NCBI RefSeq assembly: GCF_900170035.1
Contig: NZ_LT828540.1
Location: forward strand, 508,960 to 572,959
DNA: 64,000 nucleotides
Direction of reading: 5' to 3'
Source of the DNA: Desulfamplus magnetovallimortis
GTDB lineage: Bacteria; Desulfobacterota; Desulfobacteria; Desulfobacterales; Desulfobacteraceae
Notes under the pieces: generated by a model
Told to the model about the DNA's origin: nothing
Database searches by the model: none
What the model saw: the letters and a program-made list of their open reading frames with translations, nothing else
Shown here: positions 18,228-26,026 of the stretch, piece by piece
How the letters are laid out: every line of letters begins with the position of its first letter
Numbering within the stretch: the stretch's first letter is position 1
Translations under genes and position numbers: made by a program

Positions 18228-21200
18228 ATTATTATTCTAAACAAAGACCTTCATCAAAAAAAAATCAATTTACTTTAAATTTTCTTAAAGGGATTATTGT
18301 TTTTTTTATTGTTTTTCTCTTTTTTTCAATCAGCATTCTGAATGCTGATTTCACAATTACAGATGAGAACTACACAAAAACATTCTATATTGACAACAGC
18401 CAAAGCGAAACTTTACCCTCCTCCACATGGAATGCATCAGATACACAACATATAGTTTTCAAATTTTTAAGTGAAGCTCCTGGAGCAGCCCAGCCCGAAA
18501 ATCCCGTTGACACATGTGATATTACAATTCCTGAAACAGAAACCGTGACAATCAATGAAGGCGTTTCCATAGATTTAGGTTCTGCTTTCAGACTTATTGT
18601 AAAAGGGGCATTAAACATCAATGGAACAGCAAAGAACAATGTAAACATTAAAGCAGGCAGAGGTATCCATTTTGAATCTGCTGTAATACCTTCAAATCTT
18701 GTTTACTGTACAGTAACCGATGGAGATTCAACAAGTGGAGGAGCATTATATGTTGAAAATTTTTCAGACCTTACACTTGATAACTGCACAATATCAGACA
18801 ACAACGCTGTTTATGGGGGAGGTATTTTTTTAACAGATAATGCTGACATCACCATTAAAAACTGTATTATAACGAACAATAAGGCAACCATCTACGGAGG
18901 CGGCATATATTGTCTTAACTCCTCTCCAGATGTTGAGAACTGTCAAATTAAAAACAACAGTGGAGTAAGATTTGGCGGTGGAATATACCTGAGCTATGCC
19001 CATTCAAACATGAATGCAAACCGTATTACAGATAACAGTGCAGTTTATGGTGGAGGAGTTTTCATGCTGAATTCAAATCCACTGTTCACAAACAATATAA
19101 TTTGTAATAATTTGGCTACAGCTTCAGGGGGCGCTATCCATCTTGAAAATTCCAATCCAACTATCTCTGCAACCACAACAGCCTGGAATGTTGCCTATGA
19201 AAGCGGGGGCGGTATTCATATGGATTCTTCCTCACCCCATATAATCAATACAATTATTTATGACAATATAATGTCACCTGGAGAAGACCCAAACAGCTTT
19301 GCCAACCAGATTTATCTTACCGCAAGCTCTCTTCCTGAATTAACCTTTTGTAATGTCATGGGTGGCTACGAAGATCTACTGGGAACAGGCACTGGAGAGA
19401 TAGTATGGTCATCCACAAACATTGACGCACCACCAATGTTTGAAAATGCCTCTGAAACAGCAGGACCTGACGGAAACGGCTCTGATGCAGACTGGCACAT
19501 AAAAGCTGATTCTCCATGTATAAACAGAGGCTCTTCTACTGCACAGTTTCAATCAACAGACATTGATGGGCAGCCAAGGCCATATAATGAAGCTCTGTCA
19601 GGTCAATATCCATATGATGAAATTTTTACCGATATGGGAGCATATGAGTTTCAGAATAATCCTCCTTTTATTGGAGAGAATGGAGATGATATCACACTTG
19701 ATTCTATTGAAATGAGCCAGAGAGAACAGATTGTAATTGAAGGAATCCCGGATGGTTTTGATGTTGACGGGAATGATGTAAAAATACTTTTTTATAATCC
19801 ATCTGAACAAACAGAAACCTCTAAAACCAAACAACTATTTTCAGAAGACCTGGCAGACCAGTATGGTTCAACCTATTCTGTGTACTCGACTGTCCAGTAT
19901 GGCTCAACTGATTCCGTTGAAGCAACTGACCAGAATGGCTCAACCGATTCCGTGGACGCAACTGACCAGGATAGCTCAAGTGATTCCATGGAAGTAAACG
20001 ACCAGGATAGCTCAACTGATTCCATGGACGTAAATGACCAGGATAGCTCAACTGATTCCATGGATGCAAATGATCCTGATAGCTCAGCAGATTCAGGAGA
20101 AACAATAGACACATCATCATACCCCTCCGAAACAGGAACATTTTACCAGTATGAGATAGACGGGGATGATATCATAAAGGGAGCTGCTCTCTATAACATG
20201 GACACAATAACCGACCCTGAAAACAGGCTCATTTATGTCCCCCCCAATGTTGAACAGAGTTTCACTGTTGATTTTCAATTCAAGGCACATGACGGAATAA
20301 GTCTCTCTCCAAACAGTGCTGTAATCTCCATTTCAGTGGATGCTGCGGCACATCACCAGGTTCTAACAGAGTCAGGAGTTACAACATACTACATTGATAA
20401 CACATCAACATATCAACTTACATCTTCTGACTGGAGCAAAGCCCAAGCATCGGAAATCAAATTTGATTTCCTAAAAAACCTTGATGGACAGCCTACTCCT
20501 GACACTTCTGTGGAATCATGCGAAATTATTGTTCCACCAGGCCAAACTATAACAATCGGTAATGGGGTTACAGTTAATTTAGGAAAAAACTTCAGTCTTA
20601 CCATAAAAGGCTCTATTCAGGCTATAGGAACAGAAGATCAGCTCATTCAAATAAAAGCAGGAAAAGGCATTGCTTTTACTTCAGATGCAACCCAATCCCT
20701 GTTAAGTTATTGTAACATAAGTGATGGCACCGGAACAGCAGGCGGAGCTCTCTATGTTGAAGGCTTTTCTGATCTTGTAATTGATAATTGCAATTTTTAT
20801 TCAAATTCTGCAGAGAGCGGAGGGGCAATTTTCCTTTTGGACAATGCAGATGTAACCATAAGAGATACAAGAATAAACAATAATACTGCAGGAAGTTTTG
20901 GCGGAGGAATCTGTTCTCTCAATTCATCTCCACTTATTGAAAAAACCGTCATTAACAACAATATGATTATGTCACAGCAAAATCTTTATGGTGGTGGAAT
21001 TTACATGAACGAATCATCACCGGAGATTAAAAACAGTACCATATGCGATAATAGCGCCGTTTGTGGTGGCGGTTTATATTTGGAGAAATCGGTACCTGTT
21101 ATCGTAAACACCATTATCTGCAATAACCTTGCTGATGCTTCCGGAGGAGGTCTTTACCTCAAGAGATCAAACCCGGAAATTGGAAATGCTACCATTTCAA

Positions 21201-23473
21201 ACAACTTAAGCTATGATAATGGTGGGGGCATATATCTTGATGAGAGTTCTCCTGTTGTGATCAATACAATAATTTACGGTAACTCATTTTCAAAAGGAGC
21301 AGGCGGTACACTTTCCAATGATCAAATATTTCTTTCTGCACTTTCAGCTCCTCAGTTGAGCTACTCTAATATCATGGGTGGGATTTCAGGCCTTTCAGGT
21401 TCAGGTACACCAGCACTCTACGAATTAAACATTGATTCAATACCTTTGTTTGTATCACCAAGCCTTCTTGCAGGCCCGACAGGTTCAGGGGTTGATGCAA
21501 TATGGTCATTACAGCCTGACTCTCCCTGTATCAACAAGGGTACCTCAAGTGCATGGATTCTGGATTCTGATATTAATGGCAATGAACGGCCGTTTAATGC
21601 TGATATGAAAGGAGAGTATGCCTATGATGAAATTGCCGTGGATATGGGAGCATTTGAATTCTCAAATAACCCTCCTTTTATTGGATCAGACGGAAACAGC
21701 AAAACCTTGCCCCTTGCCTATGTTACCGAGGGAAAGCTACTTTCACTGAAAATTGAGGGAGGATTCGATGTTGACAATGATCAGGTTTCAATAATCTATT
21801 ATTCACCTTCGGAGAGTGATTCACAGGTGGAAGTTTCAAGCGATGAAACAGCAAAAGGCCGGATATACCAGTACAAAGGGGGCAATGGTGAAACAACTGG
21901 CGGAGAAGAAAATAACGATTCAACAGGAGAGGAACTTTTATCTTTTAGTTCCATAGAAGATTCCCTTTACAGAATATATTATGAACCTCCGGAGGTGGAG
22001 GAGAGCTTCACAGATACACTTATGTTTAAAGCATATGATGGAAAAAGTATATCTTATAATACCATTATAGCAAATATATATGTAACAGCTATTGATCATA
22101 CCGAAAAAACTGAAATAACAGGAATACAGGAAAACAGGCTCAGTTTCCTGGGAAGTATTGATGAAAATTCAGCAGCAAGCGATTTTGATGCGGTGATTGC
22201 TGCAATTACAGAGGTTGCCGGCGCTGCCCTGACAGCTTTTAACAAGAACAATTTTTTAAACGGTGCAAGGATACTTGCAGCGAATGTGAATCTTGACAGC
22301 TCACAGAAACTCACTCTTCTGAATGCACTTGATCTTTTCTGTAGTAACAACCCTGAAAAAACAGAAGAGATTCTCTCACAATCACAGGCATCCCAGCTTC
22401 TATTTACACTGGAGCAGATAGAGTCCATCGCACCAATGACAGGAGATGAAATTAGAATATGTGCCAAAATAATTGACGATCTTGTGGGGCAGCAAAAAGG
22501 ATTGGAGAGTCTCTCTAAGGAACTTCACGATCAGGTCAACAATTTAAGTAATGCATTGGTTGAGCAATCCAAAAAAGCTGACTTTGATATATACAATTAT
22601 GAAGTTGGTGGTGCCCTGTTCCAGGCTGTGATTCACTCAAACATTGATACTTCAGAGGATGGCAATACAACTGTTCTTGATACACTTTCCGAAAATTCAA
22701 AAATGGATATCAATACAGAACAGGTAAACCAGATTCTTGACGATATCAACACAATCCTAAATGATCAGCAGTTAACAGATGACCAACATCGCCAGATAAC
22801 AGAAATTCTGGATACTCTTATAAGCAGACAGGAGCTTGGAACCCTTATTCTTTCAGATACCCTCATTGACAAGATACAAAACAGGGCAGAACTTCTTGTT
22901 AACCGATCTGCATATCTTTTTGGGCAATTTTCAATGGATACTTATAGTAATATCAGATACTGGATTGCTGAAACTGACTTTTTAAAAAAGACAGATGATA
23001 TCTTTACAGGGGATAATGATCACAAAATGCCAGGAGTTGTCATTTCATCATCAGCAGTTGCTGAACTTGCAGGCATGTTTGGTACAGAAAAGTTAAGGCT
23101 AACTGTTGTATATCAAAAGTTAACAACAACTGCTGACGGATCAATGCTTAGTGTATATTTCATTAATGAGGACTCAACGCCAATTATAATTGAGAATCTT
23201 GAAAATCCCATAAGAATAACAATTCCCGTCACAGATAAAAACCGAGTTGTTCCCAAATGGCATAATAGAGCAAAAGGAGAATGGACAGAAGACACCATTA
23301 CAGATGTGGATGATTCAATAAATGGCATGATATCATTTAATGTCAATCACTTAACTGATTTTGCACTCTTCAGTAACAGTGACACAGATACTGACTCATC
23401 TTCTGATGAAGATCGCTCAGACACCAATCTCGGTTCATCTGGATGTTTTATCAACACACTGTTTAGTAATTAG
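18224..23473 (+). CDS. Very large exported right-handed beta-helix protein
   Basis: 1,749 residues. It has an N-terminal signal or membrane helix (GIIVFFIVFLFFSISILNA, about 24-42). Two tandem ~450-residue modules then each consist of a FYIDN-type start, a parallel beta-helix with repeated GGGIY / NNxA motifs, and a choice-of-anchor-Q-like end (SPCINRG ... DIDGQPRPYN ... DMGAYEF). The modules clearly arose by duplication. Between them is a 12-residue Asp/Ser tandem repeat. Residues ~1290-1740 are mostly helical, ending in a segment with HLTDFALF. The last residues (GSSGCFINTLFSN) resemble a CFI-box C-terminal signal that stops early. Probably a cell-surface or secreted adhesin. Translationally coupled to the phosphatase gene. 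Confidence 0.82.
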   Translation: MNYYSKQRPSSKKNQFTLNFLKGIIVFFIVFLFFSISILNADFTITDENYTKTFYIDNSQSETLPSSTWNASDTQHIVFKFLSEAPGAAQPENPVDTCDITIPETETVTINEGVSIDLGSAFRLIVKGALNINGTAKNNVNIKAGRGIHFESAVIPSNLVYCTVTDGDSTSGGALYVENFSDLTLDNCTISDNNAVYGGGIFLTDNADITIKNCIITNNKATIYGGGIYCLNSSPDVENCQIKNNSGVRFGGGIYLSYAHSNMNANRITDNSAVYGGGVFMLNSNPLFTNNIICNNLATASGGAIHLENSNPTISATTTAWNVAYESGGGIHMDSSSPHIINTIIYDNIMSPGEDPNSFANQIYLTASSLPELTFCNVMGGYEDLLGTGTGEIVWSSTNIDAPPMFENASETAGPDGNGSDADWHIKADSPCINRGSSTAQFQSTDIDGQPRPYNEALSGQYPYDEIFTDMGAYEFQNNPPFIGENGDDITLDSIEMSQREQIVIEGIPDGFDVDGNDVKILFYNPSEQTETSKTKQLFSEDLADQYGSTYSVYSTVQYGSTDSVEATDQNGSTDSVDATDQDSSSDSMEVNDQDSSTDSMDVNDQDSSTDSMDANDPDSSADSGETIDTSSYPSETGTFYQYEIDGDDIIKGAALYNMDTITDPENRLIYVPPNVEQSFTVDFQFKAHDGISLSPNSAVISISVDAAAHHQVLTESGVTTYYIDNTSTYQLTSSDWSKAQASEIKFDFLKNLDGQPTPDTSVESCEIIVPPGQTITIGNGVTVNLGKNFSLTIKGSIQAIGTEDQLIQIKAGKGIAFTSDATQSLLSYCNISDGTGTAGGALYVEGFSDLVIDNCNFYSNSAESGGAIFLLDNADVTIRDTRINNNTAGSFGGGICSLNSSPLIEKTVINNNMIMSQQNLYGGGIYMNESSPEIKNSTICDNSAVCGGGLYLEKSVPVIVNTIICNNLADASGGGLYLKRSNPEIGNATISNNLSYDNGGGIYLDESSPVVINTIIYGNSFSKGAGGTLSNDQIFLSALSAPQLSYSNIMGGISGLSGSGTPALYELNIDSIPLFVSPSLLAGPTGSGVDAIWSLQPDSPCINKGTSSAWILDSDINGNERPFNADMKGEYAYDEIAVDMGAFEFSNNPPFIGSDGNSKTLPLAYVTEGKLLSLKIEGGFDVDNDQVSIIYYSPSESDSQVEVSSDETAKGRIYQYKGGNGETTGGEENNDSTGEELLSFSSIEDSLYRIYYEPPEVEESFTDTLMFKAYDGKSISYNTIIANIYVTAIDHTEKTEITGIQENRLSFLGSIDENSAASDFDAVIAAITEVAGAALTAFNKNNFLNGARILAANVNLDSSQKLTLLNALDLFCSNNPEKTEEILSQSQASQLLFTLEQIESIAPMTGDEIRICAKIIDDLVGQQKGLESLSKELHDQVNNLSNALVEQSKKADFDIYNYEVGGALFQAVIHSNIDTSEDGNTTVLDTLSENSKMDINTEQVNQILDDINTILNDQQLTDDQHRQITEILDTLISRQELGTLILSDTLIDKIQNRAELLVNRSAYLFGQFSMDTYSNIRYWIAETDFLKKTDDIFTGDNDHKMPGVVISSSAVAELAGMFGTEKLRLTVVYQKLTTTADGSMLSVYFINEDSTPIIIENLENPIRITIPVTDKNRVVPKWHNRAKGEWTEDTITDVDDSINGMISFNVNHLTDFALFSNSDTDTDSSSDEDRSDTNLGSSGCFINTLFSN
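19859..20110 (+). repeat. Seven 36-bp tandem repeats inside the beta-helix gene
   Basis: Seven consecutive 36-bp units, each beginning CAG or CCT and encoding 12 residues of the form (Q/P)-(Y/N/D)-(G/S)-S-T-D-S-(V/M)-(D/E)-x-(T/N)-D. The middle units differ by only a few bases, indicating recent copy-number change. They encode an acidic linker between the two beta-helix modules. Confidence 0.92.
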
Positions 23474-23539
23474 CCTTAATAAACTTACTTATTTCTCAAA
23501 ATCGATATCTTGTTGGCTTTATCTGCATTTATTGCATTT

Positions 23540-23626
23540 GTCTGAATCAAGATAACCAGGATTTACAGGATGTTCAGGATTTTTATCCTGTAAATTCATT
23601 ATCATCCTGGGTATCCTGATTCAGAC
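23540..23626. repeat. R3 palindromic repeat, complete copy
   Basis: 87 bp from GTCTGAATCAAGATAACCAG to TCCTGGGTATCCTGATTCAG plus AC. The arms are inverted copies and the centre also folds (AGGATTTTTATCCT). Full or partial copies occur at 5.7, 33.0, 43.4 and 46.3 kb. Similar GATTCAGGAT-type repeats are scattered in many bacterial genomes. Confidence 0.8.
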
Positions 23627-23703
23627 AGTAGTGACAAGGCTCAAAAGAGCATAGGTGTCGGATTTGAAAATTTATAGAAGTCAACAAAGTAGAACTTAAG
23701 GTA

Positions 23704-23942
23704 TAACATACATGGCAGACACATCTGCCACAACGAAGCATGAAAGTCCTGAGAAGCCTGGAATCACGGGGACTTTCTTATAACGGCCATGGCAAACCCA
23801 TCTTGCCACAACGAAGCATGAAAGCCCTGAAAAAAACCTTGCAATACGGGGACTTTCTTATAACGTACATGGCGGATTACCGCCACAATCGAAGGGATGA
23901 AAGTCATTTTCAAAACAGGCTGTTACGGAGACTTTCATATAA
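23704..23942 (+). repeat. R1 repeat array, three tandem units
   Basis: CATGGC occurs at 23711, 23788 and 23868, so the units are 77-80 bp long. Each has a hairpin (GGCAGA/TCTGCC; GGCAA/TTGCC; GGCGG/CCGCC), then ACAA(C/T)CGAA(G)-ATGAAAG-(T/C)C, about 25 variable bases and GG-(G/A)-GACTTTC. The stem bases change in pairs from unit to unit. Confidence 0.82.
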
Positions 23943-23947
23943 AAAAA

Positions 23948-25135
23948 TTAAAAATGCCATGATAAAGAGAGCGTTGTTAAAGAAGCACTCTCATCATAAT
24001 CATCACTGTTTTCAAGGGATCTCAACTCTTGTGACAGATCAAACTGAAAATAGTCTTTCCCCTCTTCAGAGACATCACCAAAAGCAACACCTGCACCAAA
24101 TGTGATACCCGTTACATCGGGCCATGACCAGATTGTGCTATCTCCTGATACCATGGATTGATAAAATCCAGCCCTTACAGCACTTTTTTTTATAAACCAA
24201 AAGCTCTTGCCAGTTCATACTCTGCTCCAATGGAGAGCTTGTTGTATTTAAAAATCCTCGTTTCCACTACTTGCGCCCCCCCAGTCTGTTGACCCGAACT
24301 GGGCGCTTAGGCATATGTTTTCCTTAGTGGGAAAAGATTTATTAAAGGCCATGCCAATGTCAAAACTCTGTGGTTTGTCAAAAAAAATTGAGTTAATGCC
24401 CTGGTCATACTCATTTACAACTGCTTTATTACCAATATCCGTTGATGTCTTAAAGCGATAGACAGCCCCAAGTGTCAGGTTATATGATGAATCCTTGTTT
24501 TCAAAAAGTATTCCCTGGGCTCCTATTGAACCACTCAATCCCCCCCCACTATCTTCATTCATGTTGTAAACGTCAACCCATCCCCACTGATCCCTGTAAG
24601 ATATATCAGAACCACCAATATCTATAAGCACCCACTCAAGTGTCATGCCAAGTCTCAGTCTGCCATCCAGAAACGCTTTTGCCACTGGAATACCCAAAAT
24701 CTGGTAGGTTTCATGAACATGCCCCCATGCCTTCTGTCTGCTGCCATCATCATATGCCCAGTATTTTGCTGTGTAAGGAGAGTAGAAAAAAAGACCTGCT
24801 TCAAGTTCCATTAGTTTAAACCACTCCAGATTTACGATACTTCCCAAAAACCATGAAGTCTGATCTGTCTCAACGGGACCATATTCTTCATCAATGGTTG
24901 GCGCCTGGGACCACTCCAAAGTGCATTGAAGCCTTTTTGTTGAAAAACCGGCTGGATTGTACCATACAGAAGAAGGATCATCTGCAACTGCCGTGAAAGC
25001 ACCAGCCATGGCTTTTGCTTTGGCTCCCGGATAGGTTGAAAAAGGGCTGGCAAATGCCTTTGGGGCCATACAAAAAAACAGTATTGACAATGAAACAAAA
25101 AAGAGAATATAGAATTTTTTTCCGTGCAAAGACAT
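23948..25135 (-). pseudogene. OmpP1/FadL/TodX-like outer-membrane barrel gene, frame broken twice
   Basis: The first 295 residues are intact from ATG 25135: a signal peptide (FCMAPKAFASP), then FSTYPGAKAKAMAGAFTAVA and SSVWYNPAG, the standard start of OmpP1/FadL-type hydrophobic-compound channels. The frame stops at 24248 after GASSGNEDF. The continuation is readable in other frames: KYNKLSIGAEYELARAFGF, then IKKSAVRAGFYQSMVSGD, and finally the segment 24154-23948 ending in LSLSWHF with the terminal Phe of a barrel. The first break is at the five-base A run 24250-24254, the second in the T/A-rich stretch 24184-24198. Restoring them gives about 395 residues, near family size. It is the last gene of the T6SS operon, 13 bp after the unknown gene. 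Confidence 0.85.
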
Positions 25136-25148
25136 CTTAAAACCCTTT

Positions 25149-26016
25149 CTAACAAAGTTCTATGTGATATAACAGCCCGTCATCCTGTTCATCCGGCAAC
25201 TGACCAAAAAGGATCTGATCCGGAATATCGTTAAATCGGAAATAATAGGAGTGTTGATCATCTATGATATTTTTTACAGCCCATGCAGAAAATTCATTTT
25301 TTCCAAAAGAGAGCTTAATCCCCTGCATCTGATATTCCAGAACCGTTTTCAAAGGCAGAAGACCGGATGTTCCAACTCCATGTGCATTAACATCAGAGAT
25401 CAACCCGCCTGCCAGTACACCTTTCCACTCTTCTCCTTTAGCCGGCCCTGTTTCAAACCAGATTCCATATCCTTGATTGGCATGTATATCAATCCTGTAC
25501 TCAGTTGCAATTTTGGGGACTGGAGTATTAGCCCTTGCCGTAAATTTTGCCCCAAGGGTTTTATCAGATAGAAGTATTACTTCTGATCCTCTAAAAGGGG
25601 TTGGAAGATGTTCCGGCATCAAAGAATCATCATCTGTCACAATGAGAATGGGAAATCCAATTCCTTTAATTTTTTGTACAGAGATTGCAAGAAGAGATAA
25701 ACCATACCTTACGGTTCTTGACTCAAGTGAGTTCAATGGAGCATAAATGACCCAGAGAGCATTCTCCTTTGCTGTGATACTATCCCCTGGAGTCTGCCAT
25801 GCCATTTTTTTTAATATCATCAACCCAGAAATGGCCATTTGCTGCAAGCCCATATTTTTTTGCAAGGAGAAGAAGTTGTTGAACAATTTTTTCTCCTTTT
25901 ACGTTTTGAGTGTTTTTTTCTGCAACGGTTTTATTCTTTTCTATATTTTTTTCGGATTTTTCATTTTTGGTGTTTTCTTGGGAACTCAGAGCAGTTATCC
26001 ATATTTTCTTCTGCAT
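25149..26016 (-). pseudogene. Unknown gene at the end of the T6SS operon, frame broken once
   Basis: The ATG at 26016 has AAGGAG six bases upstream, overlapping the clpV stop, so translation is likely coupled. The first frame runs to about residue 70 (a Lys/Glu/Asn-rich start, then KIVQQLLLLAKKYGLAANGH and FWVDDIKK). After an eight-base T run (25805-25812 on the plus strand) the protein continues in the next frame as MAWQTPGDSITAKENALWVI, through VTDDDSLMPEHLP and WFETGPAKGEEWKGVLAGGL, to LLYHIELC at 25149. Removing one base gives about 289 residues with no signal peptide. I do not recognise the family. Position suggests a T6SS-linked accessory protein or effector, which is inference. Confidence 0.65.
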
Positions 26017-26026
26017 TTAAGACTCC

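Larger units (their letters stand above)
23474..23947. other. Intergenic region filled by R3 and R1 repeats
   Basis: Between the convergent beta-helix and OmpP1-like genes. It holds one R3 palindrome (23540-23626) and three R1 units (23704-23942). No gene is supported here; a short plus-strand frame across the R1 units is composed of repeat sequence. Confidence 0.6.

Noticed and set aside
23740-24105. Plus-strand frame of 121 codons downstream of the beta-helix gene
   Set aside because: Composed of R1 repeat units and the antisense of the OmpP1-like gene end. Low-complexity, repeat-derived.
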